This document shows, piece after piece, positions 1 through 8,023 of a DNA stretch of 64,000 bases; position 1 is the first letter of the stretch; each line of letters begins with the position of its first letter. The position numbers and the translations under genes are program-made. The notes beneath the pieces were generated by a model, which had not been told where the DNA came from, did no database searches, and worked only from the letters and a program-made list of their open reading frames with translations. The DNA comes from Candidatus Melainabacteria bacterium MEL.A1 (lineage in GTDB: Bacteria > Cyanobacteriota > Vampirovibrionia > Gastranaerophilales > Gastranaerophilaceae): assembly GCA_001765415.1 (NCBI GenBank), contig CP017245.1, positions 1,302,001 to 1,366,000 of the forward strand, given 5' to 3'.

Positions 1-338
1 AGTTTGTCAATTTTTGATTTTAATTCATCAATTGTTTTTTCGGGTTTGATACTTAATTCTATTTGACAACCGGGTTCTAAAGTAACTGTGTCATGGACTT
101 GTTTTAAGCCAATAATATTATAATCATCAGTTATATAATCCCAGTTTTCCTCTTTCGCAAAATTTCTTAAAAAATTACAAATCCCAAATTCTGAACCATA
201 ATCAGCAGTTTTTGAAGTCACAGAAAAAATTGGTAATCTTTCATATTCAATCCCGATATTGTGTTCTGACTTGGGTTTACAACCTTTTTTAAACAGTTCT
301 ATGATGTCTTTTTTGCTCAATTTAGTTTGTGTTTGCAT
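1..338 (-). CDS. gshA: Glutamate-cysteine ligase, N-terminal part (cut by window edge)
   Basis: The reverse strand is open from an ATG at 338 to the window edge, 112 codons. GGAG lies 8 nt before this ATG, which fixes the start. The translation has GIEYE near residue 31 and, around residues 78-97, the block IIGLKQVHDTVTLEPGCQIE. This matches the ATP/glutamate-binding N-terminus of plant/proteobacterial-type glutamate-cysteine ligase (GCS2-like), which joins glutamate and cysteine in the first step of glutathione synthesis in the cytosol. It is divergent from rsmA, with about 90 bp between the starts. The C-terminal two thirds lie outside the window, so catalytic completeness cannot be judged. 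A related carboxylate-amine ligase is the main alternative. Confidence 0.8.
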   Translation of the reverse strand, partial: MQTQTKLSKKDIIELFKKGCKPKSEHNIGIEYERLPIFSVTSKTADYGSEFGICNFLRNFAKEENWDYITDDYNIIGLKQVHDTVTLEPGCQIELSIKPEKTIDELKSKIDK

Positions 339-416
339 ATGTTCAACTCCATTTAAATTATAACATCCACAAAATAACAAAAAATATTTATTAAAACATT
401 TACCTGTGTGTGGTAT

Positions 417-422
417 TATTAT
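417..422 (+). promoter_or_regulatory. -10 element of rsmA-ispE, leaderless geometry
   Basis: TATTAT lies 7 nt before the ATG at 430. A second overlapping TATTAT at 414-419 has a TG extension. Either would start transcription at or just before the start codon. Confidence 0.45.
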
Positions 423-429
423 AGGTAAG

Positions 430-1263
430 ATGAACTACTACGAACGGGCAAAATATTTTAGAACTAAAAAAAGACTAGGGCAAAACTTTTTGATTGATGG
501 GCAAACAATTGCTGATATTATTGATTTTGCTGACATTAATCCTGATGATACCGTTATTGAAATCGGACCGGGTGTTGGTTTTGTAACTGAACAATTAGTA
601 AAGCATGCCAAACAAGTTATTGCAATTGAACTTGATGAAGAAGCAATAAAAGAGTTGGAAAAATTGGATGCACCCAATCTGAGAATTATTCATAACGATA
701 TTTTGAAACAAGATTTGTCAGAACTTTGCGAGGGCAAAATTAAAGTTGTCGCAAATATTCCGTATTATATTACAAGTCCGATTATTGCACATCTTTTGGG
801 CGAAATCGACGATTTGAATAATAAGAACCGAAACAAAATTACGGATATTTTGTTGATGGTTCAAGAAGAAGTTGCACGTAGAATGGTTGCAGATGAAAAT
901 TCGTCAGGCAAACAGTATGGACTTTTAACGATTTTGTCACAGTTTTGGGCTGATGTTGAGATTATGAAACTTGTTGGCAGACGCTCTTTTTATCCTGCGC
1001 CAAAAGTTAATTCTGCGTTAGTAAAATTGGTTGTGAGAGAAAACCCTTTACTTGATTTAACTGATTATAAACATTTTAGAAAGGTAATTAAGGCTGGATT
1101 TTCTCAACGTAGAAAAAATATCAAAAATTGCTTGATGTCTGGTGGTTTTTCTAAAGAAAAAATTCAAATAGCATTGAAAAATTTAGGACTTGATGAAAAT
1201 ATAAGAGGAGAAAAGCTTTCAATTGAAACATTTGGAAAACTTTCTGAGGAGCTTTTAAAATGA
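430..1263 (+). CDS. rsmA: 16S rRNA (adenine1518-N6/adenine1519-N6)-dimethyltransferase
   Basis: RsmA (KsgA) dimethylates two adjacent adenines in the 3' helix of 16S rRNA late in small-subunit assembly. The 277-residue product has the family's LGQNFL start motif, the SAM-binding loop IEIGPGVGFVTEQL, the acidic end of strand 2 (IAIELD) and the catalytic NIPYYITSP (N-I/L-P-Y). A GTG at 406 would add eight residues, but the ATG at 430 matches the usual family start, and a -10-like hexamer lies between the two. The stop overlaps the ispE start (ATGA), so the two are translationally coupled. Length is normal for the family. Confidence 0.95.
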   Translation: MNYYERAKYFRTKKRLGQNFLIDGQTIADIIDFADINPDDTVIEIGPGVGFVTEQLVKHAKQVIAIELDEEAIKELEKLDAPNLRIIHNDILKQDLSELCEGKIKVVANIPYYITSPIIAHLLGEIDDLNNKNRNKITDILLMVQEEVARRMVADENSSGKQYGLLTILSQFWADVEIMKLVGRRSFYPAPKVNSALVKLVVRENPLLDLTDYKHFRKVIKAGFSQRRKNIKNCLMSGGFSKEKIQIALKNLGLDENIRGEKLSIETFGKLSEELLK

Positions 1264-2063
1264 AAGTTCAATGTCCTGCAAAAATCAATTTAACCTTAAA
1301 GGTTACGGGTAAACGCCCAGACGGTTTTCATAATATTGAAAGCATTATGCAAACAATTAGTTTGTATGATTATTTGACAATTGATGTTGAAAAATCTGAA
1401 AATTTTGAGATAAATTTGTCAGGTAATAGTACTGAAATTCCTTATAATGAAAAAAATCTCGTTTATAAGGCTGTAATGTTGTTTATTGAAAAGACAAATC
1501 TTTCTCCATACAAAATTGATATTTATATAGACAAAAACATTCCGGTCGCAGCTGGTTTGGCAGGTGGAAGTACTGATGCTGCAGGAACGCTTTGGGGATT
1601 AAATGAAATTTTTAACAAACCTTTGTCAAGAAAAGGGTTGCATGAATTATGTTCAAAACTTGGTTCTGATTTGAATTTCTGTCTTGAAGGCAGTCGTCAA
1701 ATGACAAGTGGCAGGGGTGAGATTTTAGAAAAACTTCCGTTTGAAAAAATGAATATTTCATTAATCAAACCACAAAATCTTGGAATTAGTGCAAAAGAGG
1801 CTTATACAAAATTTTCTGATAAAAAATCAAATAATTTTAAATCAGAATTTGGAGATAGAGCAAGTTTTGAAAACGATTTAGAATGGGCATTAATCGACGA
1901 TTACGATGAATTAAAAGCGATAAAAAAATCTTATCCGAAGTCAATTATGTCCGGTTCTGGGTCAACTTATTTTGGGGTAGATATAGAATTTTTGACACAA
2001 GATGGTTTTTGGGTCGCAAATGATTTGCACACTACAGATGTTGGAATTGTGGAAGTTAAATAA
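1260..2063 (+). CDS. ispE: 4-diphosphocytidyl-2-C-methyl-D-erythritol kinase
   Basis: IspE phosphorylates CDP-methylerythritol in the MEP isoprenoid pathway; dxr of the same pathway lies at 25.7-26.9 kb. The 267-residue GHMP kinase shows PAKINLTLKV at the N-terminus with the catalytic Lys, the ATP-binding glycine-rich motif PVAAGLAGGSTDAAG near residues 95-110, and the C-terminal SIMSGSGSTYFG motif. GAGGAG lies 9-14 nt before the ATG, inside the end of rsmA, and the ATG overlaps the rsmA stop. Slightly shorter than the E. coli enzyme (283 residues) but all motifs are present. Confidence 0.93.
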   Translation: MKVQCPAKINLTLKVTGKRPDGFHNIESIMQTISLYDYLTIDVEKSENFEINLSGNSTEIPYNEKNLVYKAVMLFIEKTNLSPYKIDIYIDKNIPVAAGLAGGSTDAAGTLWGLNEIFNKPLSRKGLHELCSKLGSDLNFCLEGSRQMTSGRGEILEKLPFEKMNISLIKPQNLGISAKEAYTKFSDKKSNNFKSEFGDRASFENDLEWALIDDYDELKAIKKSYPKSIMSGSGSTYFGVDIEFLTQDGFWVANDLHTTDVGIVEVK

Positions 2064-2087
2064 ATTCCTTTTGTGGCTGAAATTTAA

Positions 2088-2150
2088 GTGAAACGTGAAA
2101 AGTCCGTATCGTTATTAATAAGTGAATGGTGAGTGGTGAATAGTGAATAG
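2088..2150 (+). repeat. Heptamer-type dispersed repeat (family A), one-sided copy
   Basis: Two blocks of degenerate GTGAAAN/GTGAATR heptamers (2088-2102 and 2122-2150) are separated by a short unique stretch. The same two-block arrangement occurs on the other strand at 28692-28755, so this is a composite repeat unit rather than chance low complexity. It lies in the spacer downstream of ispE and of the DciA-like gene. Confidence 0.7.
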
Positions 2151-2279
2151 ACCTTATCAAGGAAGTTGTAACGTTCGTAAAAAATAGTTTACAATGTTAG
2201 GTTATCGTTATTAGTTAAGCCATTTATTGATACAGACCTTGCTTATCTACTCACAAGATTTCACATTTATTTCAAAAAA

Positions 2280-2645
2280 TTATTCGCTTTCAGCAATCCA
2301 TTTTTTTGGGTCAAATCTGAGGTCTTTAACATTCAATTTTAAAGATTTTAGGTAGGGTTCAAATTTCGCTAGTAATTGGTTTTTTCTTAGCGTTAATTCT
2401 TGTGCAACTATTGCGTTTTCGCATGCTACAACCATTACTCCGCCGGTCATCATTGAGTATGGTTTTGAGCGTTTGGCAAATTTTTCTCCTGCGATTTTTC
2501 CCCAAAATTTGTACAAATTATTGCGGGTAATTGCTTTTTTTATCTCTTTTTTTTCAAGCAAAACCCCAACTAATGATTCGGTTGTTACAAAATCTGTGTA
2601 TAAAACTTTTTCCAAAATTTTTTCCCTAACGTTCTTGTTTTGCAC
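2280..2645 (-). CDS. DUF721 / DciA-like protein
   Basis: This 121-residue basic protein has the DUF721 pattern: an N-terminal helical part, a WGKIAGEKFAKRSKPYSM core near residue 48, and a C-terminal LRKNQLLAKFEPYLK segment followed by VKDLRFDPKKW. DUF721 includes DciA, the predicted replicative-helicase operator of many bacteria lacking DnaC. The most upstream start in frame is a GTG at 2645; no Shine-Dalgarno is visible and the frame closes shortly upstream, so the start is uncertain. It diverges from nrnA with only 28 bp between starts, and the nrnA -35 and -10 lie inside and beside its first codons. Confidence 0.75.
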   Translation of the reverse strand: MQNKNVREKILEKVLYTDFVTTESLVGVLLEKKEIKKAITRNNLYKFWGKIAGEKFAKRSKPYSMMTGGVMVVACENAIVAQELTLRKNQLLAKFEPYLKSLKLNVKDLRFDPKKWIAESE

Positions 2646-2667
2646 TTGAACTTTTTTGTGCTAACAT
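2640..2667 (+). promoter_or_regulatory. Promoter of nrnA, leaderless geometry
   Basis: TTGCAC (2640-2645), a 16-nt spacer and a TG-extended TAACAT (2662-2667) end 6 nt before the nrnA ATG, so the predicted transcript begins at the start codon. Confidence 0.6.
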
Positions 2668-2673
2668 CAAAGA

Positions 2674-3642
2674 ATGGATTATTCTAAGTTAAATGATATC
2701 ATAAAATCATCCAAAAATATATTGATTATTTCCCATGTAAACCCCGATGGGGATACTTTAGGGTCAATGTGCGGGCTGTATTCGGCAATTTTAGAAAACT
2801 ATAAAAAGAAATGTGATATGATGGCGATTTCTAAAGTTCCTGATGTTTATAGTTATATTCCGCATTTGAACGAGGTTAAAAATATTGATTATTATGACAA
2901 ATCAAGAGAGTATGATTTGGTTATAAATGTTGATGTTGCTGCAATAGATAGAATTTGTGATGCCAAAATTCTTTTTGATAAAGCAAAATACACAGTAAAT
3001 ATTGATCACCATAAAACAAATATCGCTTATGCAGATTTGAATTTTATTAATCCTGATGCAAGTTCAACTGGCGAAGTTTTGTTTAATTGTTTTTCTAATA
3101 TGAATTGGAAACTTAATCTTAATATTGCAATTTGTTTGTACACGGCAATTTTGACTGATACAGGTTCGTTTAGGTTTGATAATACAAAGCCTTCAACATT
3201 TGAAACTGCTTCAAAGTTGGTTGAAATTGGGGTTAATCCTTCTGATATTTATAAAAAAGTTTATGAATCTGATTCAAAAACGCTTGTTATGTTTCAGGCA
3301 CATTGTGTAAGCAAAGCGAAATTTTTGAATGATGACAAAATTGCTTATACAACGGTTTATAAAAAAGATATGGAACAATTTTCTGCCGGCGACGATTGTA
3401 TGGAAGGTTTGACAGAAAAATTAAGAGCGATTGTTACAACAAGGGTAGCTTTTGTTGCAAAAGAGATGAAATCAGGTGGAACAAAGATTTCTATGCGAAG
3501 CAAATTTGCGGATGTTGCGCAGATTTGTGAAGTGTTTAATGGTGGTGGACATAAGTTTGCTGCAGGTTGTACTATTAAAGCTCCTGTAGAGGAAGCTGTA
3601 AAAAAGATTTTGGCAGAAATTAAAAAAGTTAAACAACTATAG
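2674..3642 (+). CDS. nrnA: DHH/DHHA1 phosphoesterase, NrnA-like oligoribonuclease/pAp phosphatase
   Basis: The 322-residue product carries the DHH-family metal motifs in order: ISHVNPDGDTLGS near residue 20 (HxNPDGD), VINVDVA near residue 90, and IDHHKTN near residue 110. It ends in a DHHA1 domain with the NGGGHKFAAGC motif. NrnA-type enzymes degrade nanoRNA and dephosphorylate 3'-phosphoadenosine 5'-phosphate in the cytosol; a cyclic-dinucleotide activity is also possible in this family. No SD precedes the ATG. The next gene starts 11 nt after the stop, suggesting co-transcription. Confidence 0.88.
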   Translation: MDYSKLNDIIKSSKNILIISHVNPDGDTLGSMCGLYSAILENYKKKCDMMAISKVPDVYSYIPHLNEVKNIDYYDKSREYDLVINVDVAAIDRICDAKILFDKAKYTVNIDHHKTNIAYADLNFINPDASSTGEVLFNCFSNMNWKLNLNIAICLYTAILTDTGSFRFDNTKPSTFETASKLVEIGVNPSDIYKKVYESDSKTLVMFQAHCVSKAKFLNDDKIAYTTVYKKDMEQFSAGDDCMEGLTEKLRAIVTTRVAFVAKEMKSGGTKISMRSKFADVAQICEVFNGGGHKFAAGCTIKAPVEEAVKKILAEIKKVKQL

Positions 3643-3653
3643 ATGAGCGAGAT

Positions 3654-4598
3654 ATGAACTTTAAGGTTTTTGTAAGAGGTGTAAAAAGGTTAATAATATC
3701 TGTTATAAAGAACGATTTCTACGGAATGGCTGCGGAAATGGGCTTTATGATGGTTATCGGGATTTTCCCTTTTATGTTGTTTTTGACGGCTGTTTTTGGT
3801 TGGATGGGAAACAAAGCTTTGATGGAGCCAATTTTAAAGTTCTTGGCAACATTTATGCCAGAGCAGGCGATGGATTTAATTTTAACTGTTCTTTCTGAAG
3901 CGATGATTTTTTCTCATGGAAAATTAATGGCAATTATGGGTTTTTGCGTAACCATGTTTTTGTCAATGAATGGTATTGCGGTTGTTTTGAAGGGTTTGAA
4001 CAGAGCTTATAAAGTTCATGAAACAAGAAATCTTATTTACACACGTGCGTTGTCGTTGCTGATGGTGTTTGTTGACACTATGGTAATGTTTTTGAGTATA
4101 AACCTTATCGTCTTTGGTAAGGCGATTATAAATCTGTTTGTGAACCATTTTCACATGTCACCAGGAATTGCGTTTACGTTATTGACTTTGCGTTGGCCTG
4201 TAGCATTTGCGGCACTTTATTTCATGGCATTTTTAAGTTACTACATTTTACCGGATTTGAAAGGTAATGAAAGATTTAAACGAAAAAGTGCTATTCCGGG
4301 AACTTGGTTTTTTACTGTTTTCTGGTTAATCGGTTCGTGGGGATTTTCGATTTATGTAAACAATTTGAGAACATACAACATGGTTTACGGAACAATTGGT
4401 GCTTTTGCTGTTTTAATGATCTGGTTGTATTATACATCAGTTCTAATTTTAATTGGTGGAGAAATAAATTCGCAGGTATATAACCAACTAGAGCGTAAAG
4501 CGCAAGAAATTCGAGATGATTTTGCAAAACTTTCACTATGGCAGAAACTTATTCCTGCAGTAAAAAAGTTGGATAAAAAAGATGAAGAACAAGAATAA
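3654..4598 (+). CDS. YihY/BrkB family inner-membrane protein
   Basis: A 314-residue membrane protein of the YihY/BrkB (UPF0761) family, usually 280-330 residues with about six membrane spans. Hydrophobic spans are visible near residues 30-50, 90-115, 130-165, 175-200, 215-240 and 245-270. Family-typical pieces include AAEMGFMMVIGIFPFMLF, YKVHETRNL, and the late block YGTIGAFAVLMIWLYYTS before a charged cytoplasmic tail. It was once annotated as RNase BN, which is not supported. The biochemical role is unknown; a transport or envelope role is inferred. It follows nrnA by 11 nt. The region just upstream (gagcgag) is at best a weak SD. Confidence 0.85.
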   Translation: MNFKVFVRGVKRLIISVIKNDFYGMAAEMGFMMVIGIFPFMLFLTAVFGWMGNKALMEPILKFLATFMPEQAMDLILTVLSEAMIFSHGKLMAIMGFCVTMFLSMNGIAVVLKGLNRAYKVHETRNLIYTRALSLLMVFVDTMVMFLSINLIVFGKAIINLFVNHFHMSPGIAFTLLTLRWPVAFAALYFMAFLSYYILPDLKGNERFKRKSAIPGTWFFTVFWLIGSWGFSIYVNNLRTYNMVYGTIGAFAVLMIWLYYTSVLILIGGEINSQVYNQLERKAQEIRDDFAKLSLWQKLIPAVKKLDKKDEEQE

Positions 4599-5267
4599 TT
4601 ATTTTTGCATTAATTGTGCAGAAATTACTCCGAATATAAAGTCTTTTCGTTTTTTGAGTTTAAATCCTTTGCTTTCAAAGTCTTTTATTAAATCTTGCGG
4701 TTCAGGAAATTCTCGTTTTGATTTTATTAAATATGAATAGGCTTTTGGGTTATCTGTAAAAATTTTTGTAAGTATCGGGGTTATGATTTCGTATATTTTA
4801 CTTGGCAAATTTTTTCTACCAAAATCAAGGTGTAAAAATTGCCCGTTCGGTTTTAGTACCCTGTAGACTTCTTCAACCGATTTTTCAGCGTTAAGAATGT
4901 TTCTTAGCCCAAAACCCATAACTGCGATATCAAAAAAATTATCTTCATAAGGCAGATTTGTGACATCGCCTTGCCAAAACTGAATATTTTTGTGTTTGGA
5001 TTTAGCGATTTTTAACATGTTTTCTGAAAAGTCAATTCCAGTAATTTGGCAATCTGGGTTGAACTTTTTTATAATTGCTGACAAATCACCTGTTCCGCAA
5101 CAAAGGTCTATGACGTTTGAATTAGATTTGATATCAAGCATTTTTATGGCGGAATTTTTACAATATTTTTGCATGCCAAATGACATTATATTGTTTGCTA
5201 AGTCATACTTTTTTGCAATCATATTGAACATTGTATGGATAGTTTCGGGTGTTTTGTCTAGCGTCAT
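4599..5267 (-). CDS. ubiE: Demethylmenaquinone methyltransferase (UbiE/MenG family)
   Basis: A SAM-dependent class I methyltransferase of 222 residues. It has the UbiE start block (HTMFNMIAKKYDLANNIMSFG), motif I VIDLCCGTGDLSA near residue 52, and the family signature VMGFGLRNILNAEKSVEEVYRVL near residues 120-140, followed by LHLDFGR. It methylates demethylmenaquinone to menaquinone, implying a membrane quinone in this presumed anaerobe; a ubiquinone role is unlikely here. AAAGGTAA precedes the ATG. It converges with the yihY-like gene (abutting stops) and diverges from the DUF4127 gene. Confidence 0.9.
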   Translation of the reverse strand: MTLDKTPETIHTMFNMIAKKYDLANNIMSFGMQKYCKNSAIKMLDIKSNSNVIDLCCGTGDLSAIIKKFNPDCQITGIDFSENMLKIAKSKHKNIQFWQGDVTNLPYEDNFFDIAVMGFGLRNILNAEKSVEEVYRVLKPNGQFLHLDFGRKNLPSKIYEIITPILTKIFTDNPKAYSYLIKSKREFPEPQDLIKDFESKGFKLKKRKDFIFGVISAQLMQK

Positions 5268-5303
5268 AAATTGTTACCTTTTTGCTTAAATTCTATATTA
5301 ACA

Positions 5304-5309
5304 TATAAT
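5304..5309 (+). promoter_or_regulatory. -10 element of the DUF4127 gene, leaderless geometry
   Basis: A perfect TATAAT ends 6 nt before the ATG at 5316, with no SD between them. Confidence 0.6.
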
Positions 5310-5315
5310 AAAGTT

Positions 5316-6863
5316 ATGAACATAGCTTTTATACCAATAGATAATAGACCTGTATGCTATACCTTGCCGGAGCAAGTTTGTGCAATAAATAGCAGTATAA
5401 ATCTTTTTATGCCTGAGCGAAAATATTTGGGTTCACTTACAAAATACGCCGATGTTGATAAAATTTTTGAATGGCTTGAAAAAATTCCTCAAGTTGATGC
5501 GATTGTAATGTGCCTTGATACAGTTGCTTATGGAGGTTTGATTTCGTCAAGAAGATGCCCCGATACATTTGATGAAATTAAAAACAGAGTTGAGAACTTA
5601 AAATCTATTTTGGAGAAAAAGAATGCAAAAATTTACGCTTTTTCTAGTATAATGCGAATTTCTAACAACAATGTTAATGAAGAAGAAAAAGAATATTGGG
5701 ATAAATGGGGCAAAAAAATCTTTGATTATTCTTACCAGACACATAAATTAGGAACAGAAAGTTGTATTTCGAATATCATTCCGTCAGAAATTTTGGATGA
5801 TTATTTAGCAACAAGAAAACGAAATTTTGAAATAAACAAACTCTACCTTGAATACCAAAAGCAAGGGCTTTTTGACACTTTAGTTTTTTCAAAAGATGAT
5901 TGTGCAGAATATGGTTTTAATGTTCAAGAGGCGCAAGTACTTGAAAAATTGGGCGGTTTTATAAAAACAGGCGCAGACGAAATTCCTTTGACTTTACTTG
6001 CAAGAGCGGTAGTGAAGTTTTTTGACGCAAAGATGCAAAGATGTAAGGATGCAAAGTCTTTTACAGAACCTGTTGCACAAAGTTGTCATTGCGAGTGTGA
6101 ACGAAGCAATTCAGTTAATTCAAAAGTAGTAGGTCGAGATTACTGTCTTGACGACGAAACTTCACTAAAAATTTCTCCAATATTTTTAGCTCCCGAATAC
6201 AAAGGTTTAATTTCTAATTACGAAGATGTTTCGATTGAAAAATCTGTAAAAGGACAATTAGAATTGGCTGGATGCAAGGTTTGTGAACCTGATGAGGCTG
6301 ATATTTTGTTGTATGTGAACAATTTTGAAGACCATCAGGGGGAAATTGTTATGAAAGTTCCAACAAAACCGTTTTCAAAAAAATGGCAAAGTCCCGAAAA
6401 ACCTTATATGATTGCAGATGTCAGATATGCAAATGGAGCTGATAATGAGTTTGTAAAGCAGTTATTTGAAGTCGGATTAGGTAACAATTTTTATGGATAT
6501 TCTGCGTGGAATACTTCTGCAAACTCTCTTGGAAGCTTAATTTGTGGAGCGGTGGTTAAGTATTATGGTTTCAAGTTGCAAAGATGTCAAGATGACAATT
6601 CAAAAACAGTAGATCGGTATTACTATCCTGACAATAAAAATGAAAATTTTCTCAAACTTCAAACTATTCGTTTTCTTGATGATTGGGCTTATCAAGCAAA
6701 TGTTAGACAAGAATTAAACTCTCCTGATGAAAAATTGGTTAAAGAAAAAATGAAACCTTATGAAAAAATGGTTTTTGGATTGTTGGGAGTGGCTTATAAT
6801 ATAAGCTATAAATTTACTTGGAATAGATTGTTTGAGGTGGAAATTTGCATCTTGTCGAATTAA
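5316..6863 (+). CDS. DUF4127 family protein with in-frame repeat insertions
   Basis: A 515-residue protein of the DUF4127 family, whose function is unknown. The N-terminus FIPIDNRPVCYTLPEQV and the segment VMCLDTVAYGGLISSRR near residue 65 are typical. The ATG at 5316 is preferred over an upstream TTG because it begins the family-like N-terminus. Residues about 236-275 and 419-435 look foreign: they are encoded by octamer repeats (GATGCAAA type) and by a GTCATTGCGAG...GAACGAAGCAATTC repeat, giving the peptide CHCECERSNS, yet the frame stays open. The stop overlaps the mntP start by 19 nt. Whether the insertions are tolerated in a working enzyme is unknown. Confidence 0.8.
   Translation: MNIAFIPIDNRPVCYTLPEQVCAINSSINLFMPERKYLGSLTKYADVDKIFEWLEKIPQVDAIVMCLDTVAYGGLISSRRCPDTFDEIKNRVENLKSILEKKNAKIYAFSSIMRISNNNVNEEEKEYWDKWGKKIFDYSYQTHKLGTESCISNIIPSEILDDYLATRKRNFEINKLYLEYQKQGLFDTLVFSKDDCAEYGFNVQEAQVLEKLGGFIKTGADEIPLTLLARAVVKFFDAKMQRCKDAKSFTEPVAQSCHCECERSNSVNSKVVGRDYCLDDETSLKISPIFLAPEYKGLISNYEDVSIEKSVKGQLELAGCKVCEPDEADILLYVNNFEDHQGEIVMKVPTKPFSKKWQSPEKPYMIADVRYANGADNEFVKQLFEVGLGNNFYGYSAWNTSANSLGSLICGAVVKYYGFKLQRCQDDNSKTVDRYYYPDNKNENFLKLQTIRFLDDWAYQANVRQELNSPDEKLVKEKMKPYEKMVFGLLGVAYNISYKFTWNRLFEVEICILSN
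6024..6150 (+). repeat. Dispersed octamer repeat and GTCATTGCGAG repeat inside the DUF4127 gene
   Basis: GACGCAAAGATGCAAAGATG-type octamers (from 6029) are followed at about 6084-6112 by GTCATTGCGAG and GAACGAAGCAATTC. Related octamers occur in priA (23.8 kb), at 32.83 kb and again in this gene near 6579-6600. The insertion keeps the reading frame. Confidence 0.65.
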
Positions 6864-7387
6864 TAATCTTGAGTATCGCATTAGGGGTAGATTGTCTTGT
6901 AGTTTCTTTTTCGCAAGGATTGATATTTACTAGCAATAGAACAAAAAACTCTCTTGCACTTGCTTTTACGATGGGAATTGCGCAAAGTATTATGCCATTG
7001 TTGGGGTATGTTGGTGTTGGTTTTTTGAGTAAATATATTGAGGCTTATAGTGAATGGTTGGTTTTTGCTATATTTATGGCATTAGGAATTAAATTTATAT
7101 ATGAAGCGTTTCAAAAAAAAGAAGATATGATTTGTTGTATCGGGTTGAAGTGTTTGATAGGCATGGGAATTGCAACAAGTATTGATGCAATGGCGGCAGG
7201 TGTAAGTTTGCGATTAACCAATGCTTCATTGGTGCTTTCTGTTGCTTTGATTGGTTTTGTGTCTTTTATAATGTCGCTTATAGGTTTTTGGTCGGGAAAT
7301 ATCTTCAAAAAACTTCCGTCAAAATATCTTGAAATATTTGGTGGTATAATTTTAATTTTCTTAGCATTGAAGGCAATTTTGTATTAA
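6845..7387 (+). CDS. mntP: MntP-family putative manganese efflux pump
   Basis: A 180-residue, six-span membrane protein of the MntP (YebN) family, which exports Mn2+ from the cytoplasm. The two conserved acidic helix motifs are present: ALGVDCLVVSFSQG near residue 15 and SIDAMAAGVSL near residue 113. The start is TTG: GAGGTGG lies 4 nt before it and no ATG is suitably placed, so it is probably weakly translated or coupled to the upstream gene, which it overlaps by 19 nt. No yybP-ykoY Mn riboswitch precedes it; its regulation is unclear. Confidence 0.88.
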   Translation: MHLVELIILSIALGVDCLVVSFSQGLIFTSNRTKNSLALAFTMGIAQSIMPLLGYVGVGFLSKYIEAYSEWLVFAIFMALGIKFIYEAFQKKEDMICCIGLKCLIGMGIATSIDAMAAGVSLRLTNASLVLSVALIGFVSFIMSLIGFWSGNIFKKLPSKYLEIFGGIILIFLALKAILY

Positions 7388-7485
7388 AATTGTTCCATTT
7401 CCTAATGAGGACTCTGCCGAACAAAAGGTGACTAAATGTCACGTTTTGTGAGAGGTGCTAGGGATGGGTGATAACCCGCAAGGGG

Positions 7486-7537
7486 CACCCACCTCATTCC
7501 TCCCTCAAAAGGGAGGATGTTTTACCTTGTCATTGCG
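7486..7537 (+). repeat. 52-bp direct repeat, copy 1
   Basis: Begins CACCCACCTCATTCC and includes the hairpin CCTCCCtcaaaaGGGAGG. It is identical to the copy at 7668-7719; similarity continues about 10 nt further (acttgttg). Confidence 0.85.
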
Positions 7538-7667
7538 CACTTGTTGTGAAAGGTGTTAGGATGGATTTTAGCCTCGTAGGGAAAAGCAAATTTTACTAAT
7601 GTAAAAATATTTGACCGATAAATGAAGTATGGAACGGCATTGTTACAGAGAACTACGTGTGTAGCAC

Positions 7668-7719
7668 CACCCACCTCATTCCTCCCTCAAAAGGGAGGAT
7701 GTTTTACCTTGTCATTGCG
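7668..7719 (+). repeat. 52-bp direct repeat, copy 2
   Basis: Second copy, 182 bp downstream of the first, running into the palindromic element ATTGCGtacttgtTGCGCAAT. The same GTCATTGCGCACTTGTTGCGC core occurs inverted at 28624-28652. Confidence 0.85.
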
Positions 7720-7763
7720 TACTTGTTGCGCAATCTCTTATCAATATTTATAACCCATGAATT

Positions 7764-7819
7764 AAATTCCTTTCTCAATTTTCCCATGCCGAAAAAAGGC
7801 ATGGGATAAGGAATTTTTT
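7764..7819 (+). terminator. Terminator-like hairpin
   Basis: Inner stem CCCATGCC/GGCATGGG (7783-7805) inside an outer stem AAATTCCTT/AAGGAATTT, followed by T6. It could end a transcript from mntP, about 380 bp upstream, or from an unrecognised RNA. Confidence 0.5.
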
Positions 7820-7995
7820 ACAATTCTTAATATGTTTTTAAATCATGTAATCATGCTCATGTCATGGGTTTTCATGGTTTTAAATCTCAAAACCATGTTG
7901 TAGCTTGAAATTCAGCATGATTGACATTTGAAAACCGGCTATATTCCTTTAATTTAGGGCTTTGTTACATTTTTTAATAATCACATGGCTCTCTC

Positions 7996-8023
7996 TTGAA
8001 ATAATTTCCTGATTTTTTATAAT
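7996..8023 (+). promoter_or_regulatory. Sigma-70-type promoter of the Cys-rich gene
   Basis: TTGAAA (7996-8001), 16-nt spacer, TATAAT (8018-8023). The predicted start near 8030 leaves a leader of about 115 nt before the ATG at 8145, with potential pairing around AGAGA...TCTCT and GGTA...TACC. Confidence 0.6.

Larger units (their letters stand above)
7388..7995. other. Repeat-rich spacer, no gene seen
   Basis: Between mntP and the 8030 transcript I find no credible coding frame. It holds a hairpin ACAAAAgGTGAC/GTCACgTTTTGT (about 7420-7451), two copies of a 52-bp repeat, a palindromic GTCATTGCG element, a terminator-like hairpin (7764-7819), a CATGGTTTT/AAAACCATG hairpin (7873-7897), and an unusual density of CATG tetramers between 7755 and 7920. 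Confidence 0.6.

Noticed and set aside
5316-6863. yybP-ykoY type Mn riboswitch before mntP
   Set aside because: mntP overlaps the preceding gene and there is no leader in which such a structure could lie.
7111-7308. Reverse-strand frames over mntP, dxr, gyrA and other genes
   Set aside because: They lack SD or -10 signals, overlap strongly supported genes, and have unnatural composition.
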